Shown here: positions 18,237 through 29,353 of the stretch, in pieces
Position numbering within the stretch: position 1 is the stretch's first letter
How the letters are laid out: each line of letters starts with the position of its first letter
Origin: Rhodospirillaceae bacterium
GTDB taxonomy: Bacteria; Pseudomonadota; Alphaproteobacteria; GCA-2721365
DNA length: 36,572 bases
Reading direction: 5' to 3'
NCBI GenBank assembly: GCA_002721365.1
Contig: PBKC01000076.1
Span: 1-36,572 of the forward strand
Position numbers and translations under genes: made by a program
Notes under the pieces: model-generated
What the model was told of the DNA's origin: nothing
The model's database searches: none
Seen by the model: only the letters and a program-made list of their open reading frames with translations

Positions 18237-19268
18237 TCAGCCTTTGCCGAGTTCCCCGCGTACCAGCGCCGCACCCTCGGCCAGCACCCGCATCTTGTCG
18301 CGGGCGACCTGGCGGGGCAGGGGGACCATGCCGCAATTGGTGGAGGGGATCAGGCGTTCGGCCGGGGCGAATTTCAGGGCTTCGCGGATGACGGCCGCGA
18401 CCTGCTCGGGCGTTTCGATCTCGTTGGTGGCGACGTCGATCGCACCGACGATCACGTCCTTCCTGCCGCCCAGAAGGCCGATCACATCGACGGGAACATT
18501 CGAGTTGGCGAATTCCAGCGAGATCTGATCGATGCGGCTCCGGGCGAGGACGGGGAAGGTGGCCTCGTACTGCGCCCAGGTGTCGCCCAAGGACTTCTTC
18601 CAGTCGATGTTGGCCTTGATGCCGTAGCCGTAGCAGATATGCACGGCGGTCTTGCAGTTGAGGCCATCGATCGTCGCCTAGATCGCCTCGATGCCCCAGG
18701 TCGCCACCTGGTCCATGTAGACGTTGAAGGCGGGCTCGTCGAACTGGAGGACGTCGGCGCCGGCGGCCTCCAGCTCCCGCGCTTCCTCGTTCAGCACCTT
18801 GGCGAAGGCCATCGCCATCTTCGGGCGGTCGCCGTAGTAGGAATCGGCCAGGGTGTCGACCAGGGTCATCGGCCCTGGCAGGGTGAACTTCAGCGGCTTC
18901 TTCGTGTGGGCGCGGGCGAAGGCGACCTCGGCGACGTGGACCGGGGACTTCCGCGTCAGCGGGCCGATGACCGTCGGGCAGTCGGCCTCGTAACGGTCGT
19001 TGCGGATGCCGATCCGCTGCTTGTGCTCGAAGTCGATGCCGTCGACTTGGGCCAGGAAGCCGTGAACGAAATGCTGGCGGCTCTGCTCGCCGTCGGTGAC
19101 GATGTCGATCCCCGCTTCCTCCTGGTCGAGAAGGGCGAGGCGGACGGCGTCTTCCTTGGCCTCCTGCAGACGCGCAGGATCAACCTCGGCCCAGGGCGCC
19201 CACAGGCGTTCGGGCTCAGCGAGCCAGAAGGGCTTCGGCAGGCTGCCGACGATAGTCGTTTCAAGCAT
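18237..19268 (-). pseudogene. Short MetE-like methyltransferase (MesD-like methionine synthase), interrupted by an in-frame TAG
   Basis: One frame of 344 codons matches the cobalamin-independent methionine synthase C-terminal-domain family, with VGSLPKP near the start, VTDGEQSRQHF, LPGPMTLVDTL and LQFDEPAFNV. Codon 197 is TAG (18678-18680), after WGIEAI. The frame continues without shift as ATIDGLNCKTAVHICYGYG to a natural TGA. All zinc-ligand candidates lie after the stop: His and Cys of HIC, Glu of SLEF and Cys of TNCGM. A truncated product would therefore be inactive. The start at 19268 has a GGGAGGA site; the frame is open to 19352. A single CAG-to-TAG change would explain it. The closest family I can recall is the folate-independent MesD; its partner MesX is not seen here. 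Confidence 0.8.
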
Positions 19269-19400
19269 GGCGGTCCTCCCCACGGACTGGTCGCGCGGCC
19301 GTTCTGTCGTTAGTCCGGGTCCGGACGACCGCCTCTCCCGGTTGAAGACCAAGCATAGAGGATGGCGCGGCCCGGAGTCAGCGTCCCCTTCTCTCGCCCG

Positions 19401-20021
19401 TTATTCGAAGGTGCTCTCGCCGACCCATCTGTCGTCGGTTGGTTCCGGCATCAGATCGTTGTCCTGCCAGCCCAGGATGACCAGCACCAGCCAGTCCGTA
19501 CGCTGGGAGAAGCCGTAGACGGGATCGATCGACTGGTGGAGCGCGCCGGTGGTCGCGTCATAGCTGGTCAGCGCCAGCTTGATCACGCCCTGCTGCCGAT
19601 CACGCTTGAACAGCGCCAGTTCGGGGAACTCGACATTGCCGATCAGCGGAATGGGGACGGGAAAGCTGGGCAGGCCGACCAGCGTGGTTTCCCGGTCCAC
19701 CGACATGGCACCGACCCGCGGCTCGAACACCAGGTCGGCTTCCTCTCGGCTGCCAACCAAATTGCCGCCGTTACGCAGGATCCGGTCGCGGAGGGTCGCC
19801 ACGAGATACTTGCTGTCGGTGCCCTCGACGAAGCGCGAATCGACATACACCCGGCTGTCGGGCGGGATCCTGAGGCTGAGCGCCTCGCAGACGCGGTCTG
19901 CTGCGGTCGAGAACAGCAATTGCTCGGTCGCGGTACGATCCGGCTGGCTCTCCCGCAGTTCGACGCATCCGCTGACGGAAAGAAGGACGAGGATCGCGGT
20001 GGCGGCGCGCACAAAGATCAT
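19401..20021 (-). CDS. Probable lipoprotein of unknown function
   Basis: The product has about 206 residues. Its N-terminus MIFVRAATAILVLLSVSGC is a lipoprotein signal with a lipobox (VSGC), so the mature protein should start at Cys19 and be membrane-anchored in the periplasm. The rest is soluble with mixed strands and helices (DSRVYVDSRFVEG, DLVFEPRVGAMSV, GVIKLALTSYDATTGAL). I do not recognise the family with confidence. The frame is open to 20135, but the signal peptide fixes the start at the ATG at 20021, although the ribosome site there is weak. About 180 bases separate it from the gene upstream. Confidence 0.65.
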   Translation of the reverse strand: MIFVRAATAILVLLSVSGCVELRESQPDRTATEQLLFSTAADRVCEALSLRIPPDSRVYVDSRFVEGTDSKYLVATLRDRILRNGGNLVGSREEADLVFEPRVGAMSVDRETTLVGLPSFPVPIPLIGNVEFPELALFKRDRQQGVIKLALTSYDATTGALHQSIDPVYGFSQRTDWLVLVILGWQDNDLMPEPTDDRWVGESTFE

Positions 20022-20201
20022 GAGGGAAGGTCTGCTCTGTAATGAAAGATATTCGGAAAGGAACGGTCCGGAGTCCGGTGGGGCTCCGGTCGGAGCGACG
20101 CGAGGGAGCGGGCGCCGGCCATGCGCTCCGCCCACACAGCCTGATACCTCGCTTCATGCGATGACGGTCGCCCGCGCCAAGCGGGCCGGGTCGCGGCTCG
20201 G

Positions 20202-21839
<1,638 letters not shown>

Positions 21840-21840
21840 C

Positions 21841-22563
21841 TCAGCGCACGACCTCCAGCGCCGGTCGCTCGATCTTGCCGTCGGCATGACGGACCGCGAT
21901 CACCTGGGCGAGGATCGATGTCGCGACCTCGGCCGGCGACCGGCCGCCCAGCGGCAGGCCCACCGGGCCGTGGATACGGTCGACCGTCGCCTCGTCGAAG
22001 CCCAGCCGTCCCATGCGGTTGCGACGCGCGGTGTGGGTCTTCTTGCTGCCCAACGATCCGATATAGAAGGCGTCGGATTTCAGCGCGACTTCCAGCGCCG
22101 CATCGTCCAGCTTCGGGTCGTGGGTCAGCGTAACGACCGCCGTGCGGGAATCGGGCGCCAGCGCCTTCATCGCGTCATCCGGCCATTCGGTGTTGATCTC
22201 GACACCAGGGAAGCGTTCCTCGGTCGCGAAGGCCCCGCGCGGATCGACGATGGTGACGCTGTAGCCGGCGAGTGCCGCCATGGCCGACAGCGGCTGGGCG
22301 ATATGCACGGCGCCGACGATGATCATCCGAAGCGGTGGGTTGAACACATGGAGGAAGATAGAAGAGCCGCCGATCTCGACGAGCTGGCTCTTGTCTTCCT
22401 TGAGCGCCTGTCGCGCGGCGGCCACCACCGCGTCGTCGCCGTCCGTCGCCGCGCGGTCGGGGTGGATCAGCACCTGCCGGCCGTCTTCGATCCGGGTGGC
22501 CAGGACCACCGGTCGCTTGGCGGCACGGTCGGCCAGCAGGGCGTCGAGATGGGCGCGCTTCAT
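21841..22563 (-). CDS. XdhC/CoxI C-terminal (Rossmann) domain protein
   Basis: The protein is about 240 residues with a Rossmann-like stretch MIIVGAVHIAQPLSAMAAL, then VTIVDPRGAFATEERFP, TLTHDPKLDDAAL and YIGSLGSKKTH, and LGGRSPAEVATSILAQVIA at the end. This is the second half of XdhC-family proteins, which bind and protect Mo cofactor and help its sulfuration and insertion into molybdenum hydroxylases. The start is the ATG at 22563, which overlaps the previous gene's TGA (ATGA). The first half is encoded separately just upstream, so this is a split XdhC. Confidence 0.88.
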   Translation of the reverse strand: MKRAHLDALLADRAAKRPVVLATRIEDGRQVLIHPDRAATDGDDAVVAAARQALKEDKSQLVEIGGSSIFLHVFNPPLRMIIVGAVHIAQPLSAMAALAGYSVTIVDPRGAFATEERFPGVEINTEWPDDAMKALAPDSRTAVVTLTHDPKLDDAALEVALKSDAFYIGSLGSKKTHTARRNRMGRLGFDEATVDRIHGPVGLPLGGRSPAEVATSILAQVIAVRHADGKIERPALEVVR

Positions 22564-22904
22564 TCCACACGCTCCACGAACACCTGCACCTTGCCGCCGC
22601 AGGCGAGGCCGACTTCCCACGCCATTTCATTGCTGACGCCGAAATCGAGCAGCTTGGGCTCGCCGCTGGCGATCACCTGCTTGGCTTCGCTGACCACGGC
22701 ACCTTCGATGCAGCCGCCCGAGACCGAGCCGACCATCGCGCCTTTCTCGTCGACGGCGAGCTGACTGCCCACCGGTCGGGGCGACGAGCCCCAGGTCGTG
22801 ACGACCGTAGCGACAGCCACTCCGCGGCCCGCCTGGCGCCATTCGGCTGCCTTGGCCAGGATGTCGTCGTGCTCGGCGCCCGCCGTCACATTGCTTGCTT
22901 CCAT
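22560..22904 (-). CDS. XdhC/CoxI N-terminal domain protein
   Basis: The 114-residue product is the first domain of XdhC-family Mo-cofactor chaperones, with VVTTWGSSPRPVGSQLAV, VSGGCIEGAVV and GLACGGKVQVFVE. The two Cys motifs (GGCIEG and LACGG) are the usual conserved ones. It overlaps coxE upstream by 19 bp and its own partner domain downstream by 4 bp, so the three are translated together. It probably forms a complex with the C-terminal domain protein. Confidence 0.88.
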   Translation of the reverse strand: MEASNVTAGAEHDDILAKAAEWRQAGRGVAVATVVTTWGSSPRPVGSQLAVDEKGAMVGSVSGGCIEGAVVSEAKQVIASGEPKLLDFGVSNEMAWEVGLACGGKVQVFVERVE

Positions 22905-24124
22905 CGCACCAAGTCCTCCGCTCCACTACCGGGACGCGCCAACGCTGCGGCCAGCTGTTCCAGGCTTTCGAGATTATGCACCGTCCGGAACGCATCGACA
23001 TGCGGCAAGATTGCGCGCACGCCCAGAGATTTGGGCTCGAAACCTTCGTATCGCAACAAAGGATTGAGCCAGATCAAGCGCCGGCAGGACTTGTGCAGCC
23101 GTTCCATTTCCTCGGCCAGCCCCTCGCCGCCGGCGCGGTCGAGCCCGTCGGTGACCAGCAGCACGACGGCGCCCTGGCTCAGCACCCGCCGCGCCCAGAC
23201 CTGGTTGAAGTCGTGCAGGCAGGTGCCGATCCGCGTGCCGCCCGACCAGTCGTCGACCGCGTCCACCACAGCATCGACCGCCTTGTCGACGTCCCGGTGA
23301 CGCATGAGGCGGGTGATATCGGTGAGCCGTGTTCCGAACAGAAAGCTGAAGACCCGGTCGCGGTCGCTGGTCAGCGCGTGCATGAAATGGAGCAGCATGC
23401 GCGAGTAGCGCCCCATCGAGCCGGAGATGTCGCAGAGGATCACCAGCGGCGGCGGGCGGTGCCGTTTCCGCTGCCGCCTGAGGGGAATGATGGCGCCGCC
23501 CGAGCGCAAGACGGCGCGGAGGCTCCGGCGCATGTCGACGCGAAGGCCGCGGGAATGCGGCGCGAAACGGCGGGTGGGAATGTCGGCGATCGCCAGTCGC
23601 ATGCGACTGATGGCGGCCTTGGCGCGGGCGAGCTCGTCGCTCGACATGTCCTCGAAGTCCATCTTCTGCAGGACTTCGCGGTCGGAATAAGTGAGGGCCG
23701 CTTCCCACTCGATCCGCTGCTCGCCTTCCGACTCGTTTTCGCCCTGACCGGGATGCAGCGCCTCCGACAGGCGCCGGCTCAGCGCCTCGCCCGGCGGTTC
23801 GCCTTCCCGCGGGAGGCGTGGCAGCAGCAGCGACAGCATCCGCTCCAGGATCTGCGGGTTGCGCCAGAAGGCGTGGAACGCCTGATCGAACAGCGGCCGG
23901 TGGTCGCTGCGGCTGACGAAGACCGCATGCAGCGTCCAGTAGAAGTCCTCGCGCTTGGTGATTCCGGCGGCTTCCACCGCGCGCACCGCGTCGATCACCG
24001 AACCGGGACCGACCGGCAGGCCGGCAGCCCGCAGGGTCCGCGCGAAATGCATCAGGTTATCGAGCAGCTTGCCGCCCGGCTCGTCACCGGCGCGCGCCAC
24101 CATCGGATCGGCGACCGTGTTCAT
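22886..24124 (-). CDS. coxE: CoxE-like VWA-domain protein
   Basis: This 412-residue protein matches CoxE: a helical N-terminal part followed by a von Willebrand A domain whose MIDAS motif DISGSM begins at Asp232, with a Thr further on (GGTRIGTCL) and LLVTDGLDR. CoxE works with the AAA+ protein CoxD in building the CuSMo centre or inserting metal in CO-dehydrogenase-type enzymes. coxD lies just upstream across repeat copy C. The ATG at 24124 is at the edge of that repeat. Confidence 0.9.
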   Translation of the reverse strand: MNTVADPMVARAGDEPGGKLLDNLMHFARTLRAAGLPVGPGSVIDAVRAVEAAGITKREDFYWTLHAVFVSRSDHRPLFDQAFHAFWRNPQILERMLSLLLPRLPREGEPPGEALSRRLSEALHPGQGENESEGEQRIEWEAALTYSDREVLQKMDFEDMSSDELARAKAAISRMRLAIADIPTRRFAPHSRGLRVDMRRSLRAVLRSGGAIIPLRRQRKRHRPPPLVILCDISGSMGRYSRMLLHFMHALTSDRDRVFSFLFGTRLTDITRLMRHRDVDKAVDAVVDAVDDWSGGTRIGTCLHDFNQVWARRVLSQGAVVLLVTDGLDRAGGEGLAEEMERLHKSCRRLIWLNPLLRYEGFEPKSLGVRAILPHVDAFRTVHNLESLEQLAAALARPGSGAEDLVRWKQAM

Positions 24125-24150
24125 GCCAGGGTGCTCCAGGCCGTTGCGTT

Positions 24151-24265
24151 CCCCACCTCACCCCGGTCCTCTCCCCCCCATTGGGGCGGAGAGGGGGCGA
24201 TGGGCGAGCCCCACCTACATGTCCCCCTCCGCCCTTTGAGGGGGGAGGGGTTAGGGGAGGTGGGC
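24151..24265. repeat. GC-rich palindromic intergenic repeat, copy C, between coxD and coxE
   Basis: An imperfect inverted repeat has outer arms CCCACCTCACCCC and TTAGGGGAGGTGGG and inner arms rich in CTCTCCCCC and GGGGGGAGGGG. Its overall design resembles copies A and B, although the core sequence differs. It fills the gap between two genes that should belong to one operon. Confidence 0.65.
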
Positions 24266-24319
24266 AGCGCGACGGCCGTGATGCGGATTTCCGATACCTT
24301 CACGAGCTGACAAAACCGC

Positions 24320-25228
24320 TCAGGACGCCAGCTCGCTGTGGATCTGGCGGATGATCTCGGCGGCCTCGCTGCCCTGCACCTTGGCGATGTCGTCCTGGTA
24401 TTTCAGCAGGACGCCCAGCGTGTCGTCGACGACCGCGGGGTCGAGGGCGATACGGTCGAGTTGCATCAGCGCCGACGCCCAGTCGATGGTCTCGGCGACG
24501 CCCGGCTTCTTGTAGAGGTCGAGAGTGCGGAGATGCTGGACGAAGGCGACGACCTCGGCGGCGAGCCGCTCGCCGGCGCCGGGAACGCGGACGCCCAGGA
24601 TCTCCCGCTCACGCTCGGCGGAGGGGTAGTCGACCCCGTAGTAGAGACAGCGGCGTTTCAGCGCGTCGTGGATCTCGCGCGTCCGGTTCGACGTGATGAT
24701 AACGATCGGCGGTTCCTTCGCCTTGATCGTCCCGAGCTCGGGAATCGTCACCTGGAAGTCGGACAGGACCTCCAGAAGATAGGCTTCGAACGGCTCGTCG
24801 GTCCGGTCGAGCTCGTCGATCAGCAGCACCGGCGGCGCGGAGATGGCAGGTTCGATCGCCTTCATCAGCGGCCGCTTGATCAGGAAGCGCTCGGAGAAGA
24901 TGTCGTTGGCGAGCTGGCCGCGGTCGGCCACGCCTTCCGCCTCGGCGAGGCGGATCTCGATCATCTGTGCCTGGTAGTTCCATTCGTAGACGGCGCTCGC
25001 GACGTCCAGCCCCTCGTAGCACTGAAGGCGGATGAGGTCGCGGCCGAGCCGGGCGGACAGAACCTTGGCGATCTCTGTCTTGCCCACCCCCGCCTCGCCT
25101 TCCAAAAACAGCGGGCGTTGGAGCTTGAGTGACAGGAACAGGGTCGTCGCGAGGCTGCGATCGGCGACGTAGTCGCCCGATCGCAGGAGATCGAGCGTGG
25201 CGTCGATCGAATCCGGATTATGCTGCAT
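24320..25228 (-). CDS. coxD: CoxD-like MoxR-family AAA+ ATPase
   Basis: The product is about 302 residues. Walker A is GEAGVGKT at 44-51, Walker B is LLIDELDR, followed by the sensor-like ITSNRTRE and an Arg pair in RRCLYYGVDYP. MoxR-family ATPases act as metal-centre chaperones. CoxD is needed for sulfuration and copper insertion of the CO dehydrogenase active site. Neighbouring coxE, a VWA protein, is its usual partner. The ATG at 25228 (MQHNPDSID) is preferred over the longer open frame to 25264, although its ribosome site is weak. Confidence 0.9.
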   Translation of the reverse strand: MQHNPDSIDATLDLLRSGDYVADRSLATTLFLSLKLQRPLFLEGEAGVGKTEIAKVLSARLGRDLIRLQCYEGLDVASAVYEWNYQAQMIEIRLAEAEGVADRGQLANDIFSERFLIKRPLMKAIEPAISAPPVLLIDELDRTDEPFEAYLLEVLSDFQVTIPELGTIKAKEPPIVIITSNRTREIHDALKRRCLYYGVDYPSAEREREILGVRVPGAGERLAAEVVAFVQHLRTLDLYKKPGVAETIDWASALMQLDRIALDPAVVDDTLGVLLKYQDDIAKVQGSEAAEIIRQIHSELAS

Positions 25229-25284
25229 GAGCGAAGACTCTACAGGTTCGTTGCGGCCGCGCAAGGGGCTGAGGGGGCTTCTGT

Positions 25285-25366
25285 ACCCCCGTCGCCCCCG
25301 CGTAGGCGGGGGCCCATGCGCGCGGCCCGGACTGTGGGTTCCCGCCTGCGCGGGAACGACGGGATA
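25285..25366. repeat. Paired-hairpin intergenic repeat upstream of coxD
   Basis: Two hairpins lie back to back: GCCCCCGCGTAGGCGGGGGC and TTCCCGCCTGCGCGGGAA, with CCCA and TGGG next to them facing each other. The second unit resembles the widespread proteobacterial intergenic palindromes of the TTCCCGC...GCGGGAA type. It lies between the membrane protein gene and coxD. Confidence 0.7.
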
Positions 25367-25382
25367 GGGGGCAGAAGAGCCT

Positions 25383-26801
25383 TCATCCGACCGTCCGCCC
25401 GACCAGTGACAGTATGCCGACGATGACCGCGGCGAAGACGCAGACGAACAGCAGGTTGCGGCCGAGCACGAGGCGCTCCACGGGCACGCCGAACATGCCG
25501 GCGGTGGTGGCCAGCGCCATCGACGAGATCGAAACCATGTTGCCGAGTCCCCAGCCGCAGAGAACGGCGAGGCCTAAGGCCAGGTCGGAGATTTCGGGGA
25601 GGCCTGCGAGCAGGCCGAGCATGATCGGCGCCGTCGCCATCGGGTGCACGCCCATCAGGCCGCCGGCGATCATCACCGCCAGCACGCAGGCGATCAGCCC
25701 CGGCTCGCCGAAGCCGGCGGTGAGCAGGGGGACTATGGCGTCGGAGATCTGCTCGGTGTGCTCGATCACCTGACCGAAGACGATGGCGGCGGCGAGCACC
25801 AGTACCTCGGCGCCGAACCCGCCCAGCCCCCGGATCACGGTCGTCGAGACGCTGCGAAGCTGGCTCGACCGGCCGAGAACGGTCCACAGCACCATCAGCG
25901 GCGGCAGGAGCAGGATGATCGCCTGGATCGTCCCCATGCCGGCGACGACGGTCGCCGCCATCACCGTCACCGCCATCGCCGCGACCGGAAGGACGATCGG
26001 CGCCAGCAACCTGAGGGCGGCGAGGGACTGCATCCATGCCCGCGGCGGGTAGTACATCACCAGGGCGAGGCCCATGCCGATCGTGGCCATGACCATGCCG
26101 GCGGGGACGATCTGCCATAGCGGCAGCCAGGGCAGGTGATGGGTGACGACGGCCATCGAAACGAAGAACGGCGACCACAGCACGGCGAGCAGGGTGCCGC
26201 GAAGCGTCGACTGTGCCGCTTCGATCCGGTCCGCGGGCGTGGCGTCCGCCGGAACCAGCGGCGAGATGATCGCGACCGCGCCCAAAGTGAGCACCGATGC
26301 GAGAGCATGACCGGCGGTCTGCAGCATGGGGCCGGAGGCGCCGGCGCCCGCCTCGGCGATTCGCCGACGGCTCCGGGCCATCTCGACGCTGTGCTCGAAG
26401 GCGGCACGGATCACCATCAGGGTCGGCAAGAGGGCGGCGATCAGGTGGGCGAAGACCAGCCCGTCAGCGATCCCGCCCCAGCTTCCGTAGATGATGCATG
26501 TGGCGAGCGACGCCGCGCCGAGAACGCCGGCAAACATCAGCACCCGTGCCCGCGCGCCGAACGCGATGACCGTCAGATAGACCGCCATCAGCACCACGGT
26601 CGCCTGCTCCAGCACGGGTACAGGGTAGAGGGTGCGGGCGACGGCAAGCAGCCAGAGAAGAATCAGCAGCCAGAGGGCTGCGCGGCGCCGCGCTTGTTCG
26701 AAGGTGCCGACGGGGGCGGGGACCGTCGCGGCAGGGGAAGCGGCAGCGGCTGGTTGGCCGCTGCCGTCGTCGGAAGAAGGGACCTCGGCCGAGCGCTCTA
26801 T
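25383..26801 (-). CDS. Polytopic membrane protein of unknown function (ion-transporter-like), start unclear
   Basis: The product is a protein of about 470 residues with at least ten hydrophobic segments. Late motifs such as [21 protein letters not shown] and [25 protein letters not shown] recall dicarboxylate/anion carriers of the ion-transporter superfamily, but I cannot name the family. The frame is open well into coxM (to a GTG at 26975). From 26801 down to a GTG at 26615 it has no ATG, GTG or TTG, yet this part encodes a credible helix ([15 protein letters not shown]). At 26801 the codon is ATA, overlapping the coxM TAG. It occupies the position where coxL would be expected. Confidence 0.65.
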   Translation of the reverse strand: MERSAEVPSSDDGSGQPAAAASPAATVPAPVGTFEQARRRAALWLLILLWLLAVARTLYPVPVLEQATVVLMAVYLTVIAFGARARVLMFAGVLGAASLATCIIYGSWGGIADGLVFAHLIAALLPTLMVIRAAFEHSVEMARSRRRIAEAGAGASGPMLQTAGHALASVLTLGAVAIISPLVPADATPADRIEAAQSTLRGTLLAVLWSPFFVSMAVVTHHLPWLPLWQIVPAGMVMATIGMGLALVMYYPPRAWMQSLAALRLLAPIVLPVAAMAVTVMAATVVAGMGTIQAIILLLPPLMVLWTVLGRSSQLRSVSTTVIRGLGGFGAEVLVLAAAIVFGQVIEHTEQISDAIVPLLTAGFGEPGLIACVLAVMIAGGLMGVHPMATAPIMLGLLAGLPEISDLALGLAVLCGWGLGNMVSISSMALATTAGMFGVPVERLVLGRNLLFVCVFAAVIVGILSLVGRTVG

Positions 26802-27592
26802 TGCGCCGCCTCGACGGCGCGTCGTGCCATCACGGTCACCAGATGCGCGCGATACGGCGCGCTGGCATGGATGTCGGAATTGAAGTCGCTGTCGGAGACT
26901 TTGATGTCCTTGACCGCATCTGCGCTGAACGAGCTCGCGAGAGCCTTTTCCATCTCCGGCACGCGGAAGACGCACGGACCGGCGCCGGTGACCGCCACCC
27001 GGACGCCGCCGCCGGTACGCGCCACGAACACGCCGACGATCGCATAGCGTGATGCCGGGTTGGCGAACTTGGCGTAGCCGGCTGCTTCCGGGATGGGGAA
27101 CGATACTTCCGTGATCAGCTCATCGGGTTCCAGCGCCGTTTCGAACAGGCCGGTGAAGAAGTCCTCCGCGGCGAGCTGGCGGCGGTCGGTGACGACGGTC
27201 GCGCCGAGACCGACCAGTGCTGCCGGATAATCGGCGGCGGGGTCGTTGTTGGCGATGGAACCGCCGATGGTGCCGCGGTTGCGGACCTGGGGATCGCCGA
27301 TCGCTTCGACCAGCTTGGCGAGTGCCGGAATGGCCTTGCGGATCTCAGGGGAGGCGGCGACATCCGCATGGGTGGTCATCGCGCCGACGACGATCTTGTC
27401 GGCCTCTGCCTTGATGCCCTTCAGTGCACCGATGCCGTCGAGGTCGATCAGGTCCGACGGTGCCGCCAGCCGCTGTTTCATCGTCGGGATCAGGGTCATG
27501 CCGCCCGCGACGAATTTGGGGTCGTCCCCGCCGGAGAATACGGACTTTGCGGCGTCGACCGAGTCGGGACGGTGATAAGCGAAATTGTACAT
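26798..27592 (-). CDS. coxM: CoxM-like FAD subunit of a molybdenum hydroxylase
   Basis: The 264-residue product is the medium subunit of CO-dehydrogenase-type enzymes. It has both FAD pyrophosphate-binding motifs, AGGMTLIP at about 29-36 and [10 protein letters not shown] from 108, and the C-terminal CO_deh_flav domain. It passes electrons from the Fe-S subunit to the acceptor. The start at 27592 has a GAGGA ribosome site eight bases upstream. It follows coxS by 26 bases. No large subunit follows. Confidence 0.92.
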   Translation of the reverse strand: MYNFAYHRPDSVDAAKSVFSGGDDPKFVAGGMTLIPTMKQRLAAPSDLIDLDGIGALKGIKAEADKIVVGAMTTHADVAASPEIRKAIPALAKLVEAIGDPQVRNRGTIGGSIANNDPAADYPAALVGLGATVVTDRRQLAAEDFFTGLFETALEPDELITEVSFPIPEAAGYAKFANPASRYAIVGVFVARTGGGVRVAVTGAGPCVFRVPEMEKALASSFSADAVKDIKVSDSDFNSDIHASAPYRAHLVTVMARRAVEAAQ

Positions 27593-27618
27593 GCCGATAT
27601 CCTCGTTCCGGTAAGCCG

Positions 27619-28089
<471 letters not shown>

Positions 28090-28207
28090 CGCCTTCTCCC
28101 CATGATCAGCGCGGATTTCTTCGGATGACCCGCGTGGCAATTTCGATGGACCGCCGACCGAGGTCAAGCGCCGATCGGTCGCATTGGACTTGTGCGGCGC
28201 GCGCCGG

Positions 28208-28318
28208 TCAGAGGGCCACCATGGTCAGGATGACCGCGACGAACGCCAGAAGCAGCGGAATCCAGACACCGGGCGGCAGAGTGCGCCGGGCTGTTCCGTT
28301 CTCGTCCGGCGCTGTCAC
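28208..28318 (-). CDS. 36-residue single-helix membrane peptide next to coxG
   Basis: A GTG at 28318, five bases after the coxG stop, opens a frame of 36 codons ending in TGA. The first half is polar ([17 protein letters not shown], with GTG read as Met at initiation). The second half is one strong hydrophobic helix ([18 protein letters not shown]) running to the end. Many CoxG proteins carry a Pro-rich linker and a C-terminal membrane helix that this coxG lacks. The peptide may be that anchor as a separate product or a frameshifted remnant (inference). Confidence 0.55.
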   Translation of the reverse strand: MTAPDENGTARRTLPPGVWIPLLLAFVAVILTMVAL

Positions 28319-28323
28319 CACAT

Positions 28324-28803
28324 TCAGCGACCGGTATCGACGGTCGTGCCACCCTCGGCTTCGGCGCCGCCTACCTTTTCCGCGAAGCTGCGGAAAAAGT
28401 CGTCCGCCGTCTTTCGGGCGGTGCCGGCGATCAGGCGCGAGCCGAGCTGGGCAAGCTTTCCACCGACCTGGGCGTCGGCGTCATAGTTGAGAACGGTGTC
28501 GGAGCCGTCCTCGGTGAGCTTGACGACGGCCGAGCCTTTCGCGAAACCGGCGACACCACCCTGGCCCTCGCCGGCGATGCGGTATCCGTTCGGCGCGTCG
28601 ATTTCCATCAAGGTGACTTTGCCCGAGAAACGGGCCTTGACCGGCCCGACCTTGGTCGCGACGCGGGCCGTGAACTCGGTGTCGGAGACCTTTTCCAGCG
28701 TCTCGCAGCCGGGAATGCATTCCTTCAGGACTTCAGGGTCGTTCAAGGCTTCCCAAACCGTCTGCCGCGGGGCCGGGATGCGATATTCGCCGGTGATTTC
28801 CAT
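28324..28803 (-). CDS. coxG: CoxG-like SRPBCC-fold protein
   Basis: The product has 159 residues and belongs to the CoxG (carbon monoxide dehydrogenase subunit G) family: MEITGEYRIPAPRQTVWEAL, DPEVLKECIPGCETLE, GPVKARFSGKVTL and LGSRLIAGTARKTADDFF. The SRPBCC fold makes a hydrophobic pocket; CoxG has been linked to membrane attachment of the enzyme and to quinone delivery. No membrane helix is present in this frame. It starts 28 bases after the preceding cytochrome gene and probably shares its transcript. Confidence 0.92.
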   Translation of the reverse strand: MEITGEYRIPAPRQTVWEALNDPEVLKECIPGCETLEKVSDTEFTARVATKVGPVKARFSGKVTLMEIDAPNGYRIAGEGQGGVAGFAKGSAVVKLTEDGSDTVLNYDADAQVGGKLAQLGSRLIAGTARKTADDFFRSFAEKVGGAEAEGGTTVDTGR

Positions 28804-28831
28804 GTGCCGGATAGTGCCTTTCTGACGAAAA

Positions 28832-29233
28832 TTATTGCAGCGCCTTCAAGTAGGCGACGATGTTTTGACGTTCGGTCTCGCTGCGAACACCGGGCACGGT
28901 CTTCTTGGTGCCTGGTACCGTTCCGGCGAAATCCGACAGGTACGTCTCAAGAGTCGTTTCGTCCCAGGTCAATCCGGAGGCGGAGTGGGCCTTCGAGAAT
29001 TTGAAGCCGGCGACCGCACCGGCCTCGCGGCCGAAGACGCCGTGCAGGTTGGGGCCGATGCCATGGCCCTTGGCTGGATCGACAGCATGGCAAAGCTGGC
29101 AGCGGGCACGGAAGGCACGCTCGCCCGCAACGGCATCGCCTTCGGCCGCGTCGACGGGTGCGGTCACGGCCATGGCGGACACAGCCGCGGCCGCACCGAG
29201 GATCGTTCGACTGAGCCTCCGCTCTTTCCTCAT
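28832..29233 (-). CDS. Class I cytochrome c lacking the axial Met
   Basis: The 133-residue precursor has a signal peptide (RRLSRTILGAAAAVSAMAV, cut near VDAAEG) and one heme site, CQLCH (Cys45, Cys48, His49). The family's HGIGPNLHGVFGR follows. At the position of the sixth ligand, its neighbour has GNKMAFPGLRSE and this protein has GTKKTVPGVRSE, so Met is replaced by Lys111. The mature chain has no Met at all. It should be a periplasmic electron carrier with unusual ligation or an open heme site. The ATG at 29233 has an AGGA site; the longer frame to 29311 is less likely. Confidence 0.88.
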   Translation of the reverse strand: MRKERRLSRTILGAAAAVSAMAVTAPVDAAEGDAVAGERAFRARCQLCHAVDPAKGHGIGPNLHGVFGREAGAVAGFKFSKAHSASGLTWDETTLETYLSDFAGTVPGTKKTVPGVRSETERQNIVAYLKALQ

Positions 29234-29353
29234 CCCATCATCCTGCCATGTCTGACGAAAACCGCCGGGAACGGTGCCACAGCGGTTCCGAAAAGCAAAG
29301 GGCCGGAGCATTGCCCCGGCCCGTCGAACTCGACCGTTCGGCCGCCTTCGCGC

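Noticed and set aside
18678..18680. TAG read as pyrrolysine
   Set aside because: The family is not a methylamine methyltransferase, TAG is used as a normal stop for other genes here, and no pyl gene is present.
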